Shown piece after piece: positions 1 through 8,348 of a stretch of 64,000 bases of DNA. The stretch covers positions 3,410,001 to 3,474,000 of the forward strand of contig NZ_LT629770.1 in NCBI RefSeq assembly GCF_900105335.1. The letters are read 5' to 3'. The notes beneath the pieces were generated by a model, which was not told where the DNA came from, made no database searches, and saw only the letters and a program-made list of their open reading frames with translations. Each line of letters starts with the position of its first letter. Within the stretch, counting starts at the first letter, position 1. Position numbers and translations under genes: made by a program. The stretch is from Microbacterium paraoxydans. Lineage in GTDB: Bacteria; Actinomycetota; Actinomycetes; Actinomycetales; Microbacteriaceae.

Positions 1-1
1 A

Positions 2-1156
2 GTCTCCATCGAACCCGACGCTGCCTTCTGGGCCCGCGGAACCGACGACCACTCCGATGATGGCAAGACCTCCATCACGAAGATGAAGTACGCCTACGAA
101 CTCGAGCTCGGTGTGCTCACGAGCAACGACCCGACGCGTCCCGAGGACATCCCGCACATCGTCGTCGGCATCGGCCACCACGCCCCCGCATTCGGACCGG
201 GCAAGGCTGCTCGCGCGATGTTCGAGAACATCGTGAACCGCGGTCTCCAGCTCGACCACGTCATCGGCGACCGCGCATACCTCCCCGGCGCCAAAGAAGC
301 CGATCTTCAGAACTACCTGCGTTCGGCTGGCGCGAAGCTCGTCATGGACTATCACAAGACTTTCCTCGGCTATCAAGACAGCTATGCCGGAGCCATCATG
401 GTCGACGGCAACTGGTACTGCGCGTCCATGCCTCAGAAGCTCATCGACGCGAGCTCGAGATACAGGGCGGGCGAAGATGCAGATGACAAGAATCGTTCTC
501 TCACAAAGACGGAGCGCGCAGCCCGCGCCAAGAGCCGGCTCGAACAATGGCACAGCGATGTCGAGGCACGCGCGCCTTACCTCTTCAACCGCAAGGAGCT
601 GCCGGACGCGAAGGGACGCACGCCCTGGATGTGTCCTGCAGCGGGTAACTCGCCAACTGCTGCCTGCCCTCGCAAGCCCACCATGCTCGCATCGGGCACG
701 GTTCCGCTCACCATCATCAGGCGACCAGTCGAAGGTCCCGCGAAAGTCTGTGACAACAAGACGAGCGCGACGTTCCCCGCACACGCGGGCGGCAAGTTCG
801 CCCAGGAGTACCAGTACGGTTCCAAGGATTGGCGTGAGATGTACGGCCACGGCCGCAACAGCGTCGAGTCCTTCAACGCCTACCTCAAGGACGGCGGCAC
901 CCACGCGCTTGAGGACGGTTCCCGTCGTCGTCTGCGCGGCTCCGCAGCGCAGTACTTCCTGGCCACGATGACTGTCGTGGCTGCGAATCTCGACAAGATC
1001 ATCGACTTCGCCGCTCAGAAGGTCGAAGACGGTCTTGACTACGAGGCGGGCATCGAAGCTCCCCGCTCCAAGAAGCGCAAGCCTCGTCGCAGCACTCCCC
1101 AGCAGCGCGTCACGCACCAGCGCGGTCGAGCGAACCGAAACCCCGTCCGCACATAG
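2..1156 (+). CDS. DDE transposase-like protein, C-terminal part (5' end outside window)
   Basis: The reading frame is open from base 2, so the protein starts upstream of the window and the ATG at 83 is probably internal. The visible part has a DRAYLPGA block (second catalytic Asp of DDE transposases) and, about 200 residues later, RNSVESFNAYLKD, whose Glu fits the third DDE acid. The tail is very basic (RSKKRKPRRS). No terminal inverted repeats are visible after the stop, so the element boundary is not resolved. It lies on the 3' side of the tRNA-Arg gene at 1393-1465, the usual side for integrated DNA. The family assignment rests on motif spacing; the exact IS family is not recognised. Confidence 0.6.
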   Translation, partial: VSIEPDAAFWARGTDDHSDDGKTSITKMKYAYELELGVLTSNDPTRPEDIPHIVVGIGHHAPAFGPGKAARAMFENIVNRGLQLDHVIGDRAYLPGAKEADLQNYLRSAGAKLVMDYHKTFLGYQDSYAGAIMVDGNWYCASMPQKLIDASSRYRAGEDADDKNRSLTKTERAARAKSRLEQWHSDVEARAPYLFNRKELPDAKGRTPWMCPAAGNSPTAACPRKPTMLASGTVPLTIIRRPVEGPAKVCDNKTSATFPAHAGGKFAQEYQYGSKDWREMYGHGRNSVESFNAYLKDGGTHALEDGSRRRLRGSAAQYFLATMTVVAANLDKIIDFAAQKVEDGLDYEAGIEAPRSKKRKPRRSTPQQRVTHQRGRANRNPVRT

Positions 1157-1305
1157 CGGGCGGATCCGCTACATCCACTCAGATCACCGGCTCGAAGGTC
1201 GGCGCCAGCATGCCGAGTCAACGGTTCCGGCGTCAGCCTTCGGGCCTTCTCTGTGTTCAGCGGGCGTCCAACTCGCCATGGCTGAACCCGTCGACGAGCA
1301 TCAAT

Positions 1306-1339
1306 GAGAAAAGCCGCCCGACACCGGGCGGCTTTTCTC
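1306..1339. terminator. Perfect 15-bp hairpin, probably bidirectional terminator
   Basis: GAGAAAAGCCGCCCG (1306-1320) and CGGGCGGCTTTTCTC (1325-1339) are perfect inverted arms around a 4-nt loop. The A/T-rich outer stem gives a T-run on both strands. It can end transcription from the transposase-like gene on the plus strand and from tRNA-Arg on the minus strand, 54 bp beyond the tRNA 3' end. The rest of 1157-1392 shows no gene. Confidence 0.85.
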
Positions 1340-1392
1340 GTGCTCGGGAGTTCCGCGTACGTGTTTCCATAGGATCCGCGTACAACCCTACG

Positions 1393-1465
1393 TGCCCCCG
1401 ACAGGAGTCGAACCTGCGACCTACGGTACCGGAAACCGGCGCTCTATCCACTGAGCTACGGAGGC
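1393..1465 (-). tRNA. tRNA-Arg, anticodon CCG
   Basis: The minus strand folds as a cloverleaf. The acceptor GCCTCCG pairs with CGGGGGC, the D arm is GCTC/GAGC, the anticodon loop TTCCGGT gives anticodon CCG, and the T loop TTCGACT sits in a GCAGG/CCTGT stem. The discriminator base is A, and CCA is not encoded. The first anticodon-stem pair is C:T, a small irregularity. It decodes CGG, a common Arg codon at this GC content. The gene lies close to argS, with only the SGNH hydrolase gene between. Its promoter is at 1476-1484 and its terminator at 1306-1339. Confidence 0.9.
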
Positions 1466-1475
1466 GTACCGATCG

Positions 1476-1484
1476 ACAATATCA
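1476..1484 (-). promoter_or_regulatory. Extended -10 promoter of tRNA-Arg
   Basis: The minus strand reads TGATATTGT, an extended -10 (TGnTAnnnT) ending 10 bp before the tRNA 5' base. The TG is part of the TGA stop codon of the SGNH hydrolase gene, so the two features overlap. No clear -35 is seen. Confidence 0.55.
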
Positions 1485-2291
1485 CTCGTCGGGGGTGGTC
1501 TCCGACCCACCGGCCTCCGTGACCGGCGCGGCGCGCAGTTCGTCGAGCGCCGCGGCGAGCCTTTCGGCGAGATAGCGGTGGCCGTCGGTGGACGGATGCT
1601 TGCGTCCGACTTCCACGTCGATGACGGCGAGGTAGTTGTCCTCGGTGATCCAGTCCCGCTCGATCGGGGAGATGTACCACCAACCGCGGGCCGAGGCGAG
1701 AGCTGCGAGATCCCGGTCGATCCGTGCGGTCTGCGCGCCCACCGGCAGCTCGTGCGGCGCGGGACCGAGGACCACGATCGCCGCCTCCGGATACAGCGCC
1801 GTCAGCGCGTCCCACGCGGCGGTCACGGCCTCGCGGTAGCCGGCCGCGCCCTGCGCCCGGTCGTTGATGGAGCCCTGGATGATGACGAGGTCCGGATCGA
1901 GGGTCGGGTCCAGCGCCGCGATGCGGTCGCCGAAGTCGGGGCCGTCGATCCCGGGCTTGAGGTAGCCGCTGCCGCGGACGCCGTCGACGATGGTCGAGCC
2001 GTGCAGGAGGTCGGCGAGCACGTACGCGTAGCCGAGCGTGGGGTCGGAGGCGGCCGAACCGTAGGTCCAGGAATCGCCGAACACGAGGACGGTCGGCTCG
2101 TCGGGGAGCGCGAGCGGCGCGGGGGCGATGACCGCGGCGGACTCGTCTCCGGCGGCGGCGCCGACCGGGAGGGACGACGGCGCCGGGACCCACGGTCGCC
2201 AGACCCCGATCACGCCCGCGGCGACGGCGACGAGGAGGGCGGCGGCGACGCCCGCGATGCGCAGTCGACGAGGGGCGGCGGGGGCGTTCAT
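1482..2291 (-). CDS. SGNH/GDSL-family secreted or membrane-anchored hydrolase
   Basis: This 269-residue protein begins with a short basic region and a hydrophobic segment at about 12-30, a signal anchor, followed by a Pro/Ala-rich linker. The SGNH core is clear: block I FGDSWTYG with nucleophile Ser74, block III GSIND with Asn143, and block V HPSTDGH with His232 or His238. The usual Asp three residues before the HP histidine is Gly229 here, so the acid of the triad may come from Asp225 or Asp236. The family contains esterases, lipases and acetylhydrolases acting on envelope polymers; the substrate cannot be told. The start is supported by a TACTCT hexamer (2298-2303) exactly 6 nt upstream, implying a leaderless transcript. 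It is divergent from argS. Confidence 0.85.
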   Translation of the reverse strand: MNAPAAPRRLRIAGVAAALLVAVAAGVIGVWRPWVPAPSSLPVGAAAGDESAAVIAPAPLALPDEPTVLVFGDSWTYGSAASDPTLGYAYVLADLLHGSTIVDGVRGSGYLKPGIDGPDFGDRIAALDPTLDPDLVIIQGSINDRAQGAAGYREAVTAAWDALTALYPEAAIVVLGPAPHELPVGAQTARIDRDLAALASARGWWYISPIERDWITEDNYLAVIDVEVGRKHPSTDGHRYLAERLAAALDELRAAPVTEAGGSETTPDE

Positions 2292-2384
2292 GGTGTGAGA
2301 GTAGATCACGGAGGACGGATCGCAAACTCCGCGGGACACGGGGCGACGGAACGGGCCGGCGCACCCCCGTAAACTGGGGGATCT

Positions 2385-4049
2385 ATGAATCCTGAAACGC
2401 TCGCCCACGCCCTCCTCGCCGTCCTCGCCCCCATCGCCGAGGAACGACGTCCGGGCGAGCCGTTCGACCTCTCCGCCGCCGACATCGTGCTGGAGCGCCC
2501 GCGCAACCGCGACCACGGCGACTGGGCCTCGAACATCGCCATGCGCCTGGCCAAGCCCTTCGGCACGAACCCGCGCGAGCTCGCCCAGCAGATCGCCGAC
2601 GGACTGGCCGATGTGGACGGCATCGCGAGCGTGGAGGTCGCGGGCCCCGGCTTCCTCAACATCCGCCTCGACGCGGCGGCCGCCGGTGCGCTCGCGAAGG
2701 TCATCGTCGACGCCGGTCCCGCCTACGGGACGAACTCCTCGCAGGAGGGCGTGAGCGTCAACGTGGAGTTCGTCTCGGCGAACCCCACCGGACCGCTGCA
2801 CATCGCGCACACGCGCTGGGCGGCCCTCGGCGACGCGATCGTCCGCCTGCTCCTCGCGAGCGGCGCCCGTGCGGTGCGCGAGTACTACATCAATGACGCG
2901 GGCGTGCAGATGGACCGTTTCGCCGCGTCCGTGCTGGCCGCGGCGAAGGGAGAGCCCACGCCGGAGGGCGGCTACCCGGGGGAGTACATCGCGACGCTCG
3001 CCGGTCGCGTTCTCGAGGCCCGTCCCGACCTGCTCGACCTCCCCGAGGAGGACCAGCTCACCGTCGCCCGCGAGCTCGGCTACGAGTACCAGCTCGCCGA
3101 GATCAAGAACTCCCTCGAGCGCTTCAACGTGCCGTTCGACGTGTGGTTCTCCGAGCGCACCCTCCACGCGAAGGACGCCTCGGGCACCAGCCTCATCGAC
3201 CAGGCTGTCGACCGTCTGCGCGAGCAGGGCCACGTGTTCGACGAGGACGGCGCCGTCTGGGTGCGCACCACCGACTTCGGCGACGACAAGGACCGCGTCA
3301 TCCGCCGCTCGAACGGCGAGTACACCTACTTCGCCGCCGACGCCGCCTACTACCTGAACAAGGGCGACCGCGGCTTCCGCGACAAGATCTACCTGCTCGG
3401 CGCCGACCACCACGGCTACGTGCACCGTCTCAAGGCGGTCGCGGGGGCGGCGGGCGACGACCCCGCGAAGAACATCCAGGTGCTGATCGGCCAGATGGTC
3501 TCGATCAACGGCGCCCGCCTCAGCAAGCGCGCCGGCAACATCATCGAGATGGACGACCTGCTCGACTGGCTCGGCACGGACGCGCTGCGCTACTCGCTGG
3601 AGCGCTCGCCGGCCGACTCGCCGCTCGACCTCGACCCGGAACTGCTGCAGAAGCGCACGAACGACAACCCGGTGTTCTACGTGCAGTACGCACACGCCCG
3701 CACCCACAACGTCGCACGCAACGCCGCCGACTCCGGCATCGACCGCTCGGTCTTCGCCCCGGAGACCCTCACGCACGAGACCGAGGCGGCGCTGCTGGGC
3801 GCGCTCCAGGAGTTCCCGCGCATCGTCGCGTTCGCCGCCGAGGTGCGCGAGCCACACCGCGTCGCGCGCTACCTGGAGGAGCTCGCCGGGCTGTACCACC
3901 GCTGGTACGACAACTGCCGGGTGATCCCGCTCAGCGACGCCCCGGTGGAGGACGTGCACCGCACGCGCCTGTGGCTGAACGACGCCGCCGGCCAGGTCTT
4001 CCGCAATGGGCTCGACCTGCTCGGCGTCTCCGCGCCCGAGCGCATGTAG
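2385..4049 (+). CDS. argS: Arginyl-tRNA synthetase
   Basis: This 554-residue class I synthetase charges tRNA-Arg with arginine. The N-terminal additional domain (about 1-110) precedes NPTGPLHIAHTRWA, where His139 to His142 is the HIGH signature. RLSKRAGN at 378-385 stands for KMSKS. The C-terminal part ends in the helical anticodon-binding domain with the typical NPVFYVQYAHAR motif. Length is normal. The start ATG lies 9 nt after a TAAACT -10 hexamer (2370-2375), so the leader is very short or absent. A tRNA-Arg gene lies 0.9 kb away, and in related genomes argS heads the lysA-hom-thr block, which agrees with the downstream order here. Confidence 0.97.
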   Translation: MNPETLAHALLAVLAPIAEERRPGEPFDLSAADIVLERPRNRDHGDWASNIAMRLAKPFGTNPRELAQQIADGLADVDGIASVEVAGPGFLNIRLDAAAAGALAKVIVDAGPAYGTNSSQEGVSVNVEFVSANPTGPLHIAHTRWAALGDAIVRLLLASGARAVREYYINDAGVQMDRFAASVLAAAKGEPTPEGGYPGEYIATLAGRVLEARPDLLDLPEEDQLTVARELGYEYQLAEIKNSLERFNVPFDVWFSERTLHAKDASGTSLIDQAVDRLREQGHVFDEDGAVWVRTTDFGDDKDRVIRRSNGEYTYFAADAAYYLNKGDRGFRDKIYLLGADHHGYVHRLKAVAGAAGDDPAKNIQVLIGQMVSINGARLSKRAGNIIEMDDLLDWLGTDALRYSLERSPADSPLDLDPELLQKRTNDNPVFYVQYAHARTHNVARNAADSGIDRSVFAPETLTHETEAALLGALQEFPRIVAFAAEVREPHRVARYLEELAGLYHRWYDNCRVIPLSDAPVEDVHRTRLWLNDAAGQVFRNGLDLLGVSAPERM

Positions 4050-4057
4050 GGAGCGCC

Positions 4058-4906
4058 ATGAGCGACGACAACCCGACCCTCCCGTACCCGAAGCCCTCGG
4101 ACGAGCACCCGACGCTCGTGGTCCCTGACCCGGCGGACGGTCGCGAGCGGAAGGGCTCGGCGCCGCGGCGGCGCCGGTGGCCATGGGTCGTCCTCATCGT
4201 CGTGGTGGTGGTCGCGGCCCTCGTGGTCGCGGCGGAGCTCGTCGCCCGTGCGGTGCTGCCCGGCGTCGTGCGTTCGATCGTCATCGAGCAGCTCGATCTG
4301 CCCGCCGACCAGCAGCTGGACGTCGAGACCGAGGGGGTCCTCCTCCCACAGCTGCTCGCCGGTCGTCTCGACACCCTGCGGCTGTCGACGGACGCCGTCA
4401 CACTGCAGGGCATCACCGGTGCGGCTGACGTCACGGCGACCGGCGTTCCGCTGCGGGGCGGCGACCTCGACGGCGCCGACGGCACCATCCGCATCGACCA
4501 GGAGCAGTTCACCGCTCTGCTCGCCGACTCGGAGCTCCCGGTCGACACCGTGGAGTTCGCGGCACCGAACGCGACCCTCGGAGGCTCGTTCGACGTGCTC
4601 GGCACCGCGGTCCCGGTCTCCGTCACCCTCACTCCGGGGGCTGTCGAGGGCGACCTCGAACTCACCCCGGTGGCGGCGAGCATCGGCGGCGTCGACATCG
4701 ATCTCGACAGCGTCGGGTCGTCGCTCGGCTCCCTCGGTGACGGGATCACGCAGCCGCGGCGGGTGTGCATCGCGGACCAGCTCCCGGCCGGTCTCACGCT
4801 GACGGGGGTCGAGATCGTCGACGATCAGGCCGTGATCGACATCGACGTGGACGGGGCGATCGTCACGGATGAGGCGCTCCAGGAGAAGGGGTCCTGCGAC
4901 CGCTGA
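4058..4906 (+). CDS. LmeA-like (DUF2993) envelope protein
   Basis: This is a 282-residue protein. The first 40 residues are acidic and proline-containing, then a basic RRRRW stretch leads into one transmembrane segment (about 43-66), leaving a large extracytoplasmic domain. That domain has the alternating beta pattern of the DUF2993 family, including a TGVPLRGGDLDGADG-type segment and a conserved-looking C-terminal beta hairpin. The mycobacterial member LmeA is a phospholipid-binding protein of lipomannan synthesis, but the role here is not known. It follows argS by 8 bp and is probably co-transcribed; the weak GGGAG before ATG 4058 supports the start. Two cysteines (in RRVCIAD and GSCDR) could pair. 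Confidence 0.7.
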   Translation: MSDDNPTLPYPKPSDEHPTLVVPDPADGRERKGSAPRRRRWPWVVLIVVVVVAALVVAAELVARAVLPGVVRSIVIEQLDLPADQQLDVETEGVLLPQLLAGRLDTLRLSTDAVTLQGITGAADVTATGVPLRGGDLDGADGTIRIDQEQFTALLADSELPVDTVEFAAPNATLGGSFDVLGTAVPVSVTLTPGAVEGDLELTPVAASIGGVDIDLDSVGSSLGSLGDGITQPRRVCIADQLPAGLTLTGVEIVDDQAVIDIDVDGAIVTDEALQEKGSCDR

Positions 4907-4918
4907 CCGGACCCCGCT

Positions 4919-5653
4919 TCAATCGGGCAGGCGCTCCTGCAGCCGTGCGGCGAGCTCCGTCGGCCGCTGCAGGGGGATGCCGTGTCCGTAACCACGAAGG
5001 ACCTCGAGGGTGCTGCGGGGATGGACACGGTTCAGCAGCGCGGCGGAACGGCGCATGAGCGGCTTCTCGTCGCCTCCGACGAGGACCAGTGCCGAGCCGG
5101 GGTGCGTGCTCCACGCGGGCGGCGGCGTGAAACGCAGGTTCTCCTCGACGGCGCGCAGCAGGGTCGTGCGTGAGATGGCGGCGGAGGTCTCCAGATAGCG
5201 GGGGAGCAGCGCGTCCGGGACGAACAGCTCGCGCGCCTGCAGACGGGCGAAGCGCTCGTTCCTGGCGAGCCCGGCCGTGAGGCGGAGCAGCGCGAGGGTC
5301 GGTCGGATGGCGCGCAGCGGTTCCGCCTGGGCGCTGATGACGACGGCGTCGGCGACGAGGTCCGGGCGTCGTGCCGCGAGCAGGACGGCGAGCTGCGCGC
5401 CGAGGGAGAATCCGACGACCGTGGCCGGTCCCGTCTCCCGCTCCAGCAGGGGGACGAGCGCCGCCACCGTCTCCTCGTGCGACGCGTAGTCCTCGGTCGC
5501 GCTGCGGCCGTGACCGGGAAGATCAGGGACGATCACCCGCCGCGCAGGATCGAGGTGCGTGCGCAGCGGCTCCCACATCCAGCCGGCGACGCCGCCGCCG
5601 TGCAGGAGCAGAAGCGGTGGTGTTCCCGGGGGACCCGATGTCTCGTGATGCAT
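4919..5653 (-). CDS. Alpha/beta hydrolase (distal gene of TetR operon)
   Basis: This 244-residue alpha/beta-hydrolase-fold protein has an oxyanion-hole motif LLLHGGG near 15-21 and a nucleophile elbow GFSLGAQ with Ser83. An Asp in LVGGDEK and a His in GYGHGIP complete the triad. It has no signal peptide and is cytoplasmic. The start codon directly follows the TetR stop, with one base between, so it is translationally coupled as the last gene of a three-gene operon (7119 to 4919). A second, different hydrolase heads the operon, so both may act on related esters or lactones. The substrate is unknown. Confidence 0.8.
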   Translation of the reverse strand: MHHETSGPPGTPPLLLLHGGGVAGWMWEPLRTHLDPARRVIVPDLPGHGRSATEDYASHEETVAALVPLLERETGPATVVGFSLGAQLAVLLAARRPDLVADAVVISAQAEPLRAIRPTLALLRLTAGLARNERFARLQARELFVPDALLPRYLETSAAISRTTLLRAVEENLRFTPPPAWSTHPGSALVLVGGDEKPLMRRSAALLNRVHPRSTLEVLRGYGHGIPLQRPTELAARLQERLPD

Positions 5654-5654
5654 G

Positions 5655-6236
5655 TCACTCCGTCTCGAAGCTCGCGGCCATGCGGCCGACCGTGTCGATG
5701 GCGCTCTTCAGCGTGCCCCGGTCGAGCGGTCCCAGCGTTCGGGCCGCGGAGAGCAGTCCGAGGGTGGCGCTGGAGAGCACGAGGGCGAGGGCTTCGGGCT
5801 CCACGTCCGGCACGATACGGCCCTGACGCTGGAGGTCACGGATCCCGGTGACGACCCGCTCGTGACGTGTCCGGTACCGGGAGGTCGGTTGCGTGGCGAC
5901 GTGCGCGCCGAGCACTCCCGCATCGTCGAGGAACGCTGCCGTCATGAGCTCGTCGTCGAGCAGAGCGGCCGCCGTGGCGCGGTAGAGGGCGCTGAGCGAG
6001 GGCTGCGGTCCTGCGGTGCGGGCGACGGCGTCGGTGATCCGAGCGGTTCCGCGCTGGAGCAGGGCGTCGAGGATGTCGCGCTTCGCGGCGAACTCCAGAT
6101 AGACGGCGCCTTTGCCGATACCGGCCACGCGGGCGATCGCCGCGACGCTCATCGTGTCGAACCCCTCCGCGAGGACCATCCCCTCCGCCGCGTCGAGGAT
6201 GCGTGCCCGGCGGTCCGGGACGAGCGGCCTAGGCAT
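5655..6236 (-). CDS. TetR-family transcriptional regulator
   Basis: This 193-residue protein has an N-terminal TetR helix-turn-helix (about 10-56) reading RARILDAAEGMVLAEGFDTMSVAAIARVAGIGKGAVYLEF, which matches the family pattern well. The C-terminal ligand domain is not assignable to a subfamily. It lies between two alpha/beta hydrolases, overlapping the upstream one by 8 bp and separated by one base from the downstream one. A perfect 12-bp inverted repeat just upstream of the operon (7129-7166) is the likely binding site. The arrangement predicts negative autoregulation with induction by a hydrolase substrate or product. Confidence 0.88.
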   Translation of the reverse strand: MPRPLVPDRRARILDAAEGMVLAEGFDTMSVAAIARVAGIGKGAVYLEFAAKRDILDALLQRGTARITDAVARTAGPQPSLSALYRATAAALLDDELMTAAFLDDAGVLGAHVATQPTSRYRTRHERVVTGIRDLQRQGRIVPDVEPEALALVLSSATLGLLSAARTLGPLDRGTLKSAIDTVGRMAASFETE

Positions 6237-7119
6237 CGGAGCCTCGTGCGAACCACTCGCGCAGGGCGGGGATCACGAGGTCGGGACGGTCCCGTTGCAC
6301 CCAGTGCCCGGCGCCGGGGGCCACGAAGAGCTGCCCGTCCGGCAGGCTCTCCGCGGCCGCCTCTACCCGTCGGAGCGGGACGCCGGAGTCGCGGTCGCCG
6401 TGCACGAGGAGGACGGGGACGCGGATCTCGGCGAGTCGATCACGGTAGTCGGTGCGGAGCCGCAGCGGCCGCACCTGGTCGCGCTGCCAGCCGCCGAAGG
6501 TCTTGAGACCGGAGCCGGTCGCAGCCTCGGCGAGCACCGCGTCGACGAGAGCAGGGGTGCGGGCGTCGGGGGAGCGCACGAGATCCTGAAGGCCTCGCGT
6601 CATCGCCTTGCGGTCGCGTGCGTAGACGCGTGTCATCGCACCGAGCAGGCCCGAACGCAGGAGCAGGAACGTCGACAGGTGGGAGAGGGGTCCGAAGGCG
6701 CCGTCCGTCAGGCGCGGCATCAGACCATAGCTGCCGAGGAGGGCGGCGGCGTGCGCTCCGTCCGGGCGATCGAGCAGATGGCCCAGCGCCATCCCCGCGC
6801 CCATCGACAGGCCCCCGATGGCATAGGCGTGCAGCCCGAGGGCATCGACGAGGTCGCCGACATACTGCACCAGGCGCTCTTGCGTCAGCGGTGCATCGAG
6901 GTGTGAACTGCGTCCGAAGCCCGGGTGGTCCGGCGCGAAGACGCGGTGCCCGGCCGCCGCCAGCGCCGGCCCGACCTCGCCCCAGGAGAGCTCCGCACTG
7001 TCGGCCCCGCCGCCGTGCAGCAGCAGCACGGGCGGCTGTGTCTCCCCGGACGGGCACCATTCCAGGATCGAAACCGCCGCGCCGGGAACGGTCACGGTGT
7101 GCCGTCGTGGTGCGGACAT
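6229..7119 (-). CDS. Alpha/beta hydrolase (first gene of TetR operon)
   Basis: This 296-residue alpha/beta hydrolase has an HGGGADSAELSW oxyanion region near 35-46, a DHPGFGRS block, a GLSMGAG nucleophile elbow near 104, an Asp in LLVHGDRDSGVP and a His in GAGHWVQRD near the end. This set is typical of the haloalkane-dehalogenase/epoxide-hydrolase/MhpC-like branch, but no subfamily can be fixed. A good ribosome site (GAGAGGGGA) precedes ATG 7119. The TetR-type operator with a TACGAT -10 inside its spacer sits immediately upstream. The 3' end overlaps the TetR gene by 8 bp. Confidence 0.82.
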   Translation of the reverse strand: MSAPRRHTVTVPGAAVSILEWCPSGETQPPVLLLHGGGADSAELSWGEVGPALAAAGHRVFAPDHPGFGRSSHLDAPLTQERLVQYVGDLVDALGLHAYAIGGLSMGAGMALGHLLDRPDGAHAAALLGSYGLMPRLTDGAFGPLSHLSTFLLLRSGLLGAMTRVYARDRKAMTRGLQDLVRSPDARTPALVDAVLAEAATGSGLKTFGGWQRDQVRPLRLRTDYRDRLAEIRVPVLLVHGDRDSGVPLRRVEAAAESLPDGQLFVAPGAGHWVQRDRPDLVIPALREWFARGSDA

Positions 7120-7128
7120 GCGTCCCCT

Positions 7129-7166
7129 CTCGTTGTGACCATCGTATCGATTCCGGTCACAACGAG
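7129..7166. promoter_or_regulatory. TetR operator candidate, perfect 12-bp inverted repeat
   Basis: CTCGTTGTGACC (7129-7140) and GGTCACAACGAG (7155-7166) are perfect inverted arms around a 14-bp spacer. The spacer contains TACGAT on the minus strand (7141-7146), a plausible -10 for the hydrolase/TetR operon whose first codon ends at 7119. A bound repressor would cover the core promoter. The arms are only moderately GC-rich and no T-run follows, so a terminator is less likely, although yihY ends at 7171. Confidence 0.75.
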
Positions 7167-7170
7167 GGCA

Positions 7171-8244
7171 TCACTCCGTGGCGGCGGTGCCGTTCTCCTC
7201 GGCCGCCGCACGCTGGGCGTCGCGCAGCTCGGCCGTGGCGATCTTGACGTCGACCTCGGCGCGCTGCAGCCGTCGCTGGACGAACGTCCGCGCGCCGAAC
7301 CGTTCGTGCAGGCGGTCGCCGCGCTCCTCTTCGGCCGTGACGATGTACGCGCACGCGACGAGGATGACCTGCGTGGAGAGCTGGAGCCAGATCAGGAGGG
7401 CGAGGAGGGAAGCGAACGAGGCGAGCAGGGGATTGCTCGTCGCTCCGCCCACGAACAGTCCGGAGAGCTGCTGCAGCACGATGAGGCCGAAGGCACCGAG
7501 GAAGGCGCCGCTCCACAGGGAACGGGCGGCCGGCCGGACGCCGGAGAGCAGGAGGAAGGCGCCGACGATCAGGGCGGCATCGAGGACGAAGACCACGAGA
7601 AGCGACAGGATCCGGACCGTCCAGGCGAGCAGAGGTGAATCCGACGGCACCCCGAGCAGGTCGCCGATCCAGGTCACCCCGAGCTGACCGATGAACGTGA
7701 TACCGGCGGCGAGCACGAACGCGATCCCGATGCCGGCGGCGAGGAGCAGGTTGCGGACGATGACCCAGATCCACAGGATGTCCGCCTGGATCGTGCCGGC
7801 GATGGTCCGGATGGCCGTGCGGAGCGAGCCGATGGCGCCGAGGGCGGCACCGATCAGGGCGACGAGGGAGATGATGCCGGCGATCGAGAACGACGCCGGA
7901 GTCCGGAGGTCCTTCGTGTCGATGACGCCGCCTTCTCCGATGAGCCCGGGCACCGCGGACTGCACGGCGTCGATGATCGCGCGCCAGGCCTCCGGGTTGC
8001 CGGAGAGCCAGAGGGCCGCGAGGGAGAAGCCGAGGAGCACGCCCGCGAACACGCTGAACAGGGCGCGATAGGTCACGCTGTCGGCGAGCATCGGACCGCG
8101 TCGTTCGGAGTACAGCAGCACCGCCCTCACCGGTCGCCGAGCCAGGGCCCAGGCGATCACCGGGCCCGTGATGCGGGCGACGAGCCCCGGGCGGGCCAGG
8201 GCTGCGGAGCGGTTCTCGGAGTCTCGGTTGTCGGTGTCTGCCAC
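7171..8244 (-). CDS. YihY/BrkB-family inner membrane protein
   Basis: This 357-residue protein has about six hydrophobic segments between roughly 62 and 310. It shows the early DSVTYRALFSVFAG signature and the RSLWSGAFLGAFG and LASLLALLIWLQLSTQVIL blocks typical of the YihY/BrkB family. The C-terminal 50 residues are charged and cytoplasmic. Family members were once called ribonuclease BN in error; their actual role is unsettled. The GTG start at 8244 is chosen because TAGGGT (8251-8256, minus strand) ends exactly 6 nt upstream, the leaderless arrangement seen at many genes here. It is divergent from lysA. Confidence 0.88.
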   Translation of the reverse strand: MADTDNRDSENRSAALARPGLVARITGPVIAWALARRPVRAVLLYSERRGPMLADSVTYRALFSVFAGVLLGFSLAALWLSGNPEAWRAIIDAVQSAVPGLIGEGGVIDTKDLRTPASFSIAGIISLVALIGAALGAIGSLRTAIRTIAGTIQADILWIWVIVRNLLLAAGIGIAFVLAAGITFIGQLGVTWIGDLLGVPSDSPLLAWTVRILSLLVVFVLDAALIVGAFLLLSGVRPAARSLWSGAFLGAFGLIVLQQLSGLFVGGATSNPLLASFASLLALLIWLQLSTQVILVACAYIVTAEEERGDRLHERFGARTFVQRRLQRAEVDVKIATAELRDAQRAAAEENGTAATE

Positions 8245-8348
8245 GTGCCCACCCTATGAGCCGGGCGATACCGCTCCCCAGGGGGTTGACGCGGCGTGTC
8301 ACCATGACCAGGCCGGGACAGAGGGTGCCCTAGAATCGGGGCAACTCG

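Noticed and set aside
1482..4184. Very long minus-strand open frame running through the SGNH gene and antisense to argS
   Set aside because: Only the part from 2291 down is coding; the rest is the GC-skewed shadow of argS, whose class I synthetase motifs are clear.
7129..7166. Terminator of yihY
   Set aside because: Arms are not GC-rich, the spacer is 14 nt and no T-run follows; it encloses a -10 of the TetR operon.
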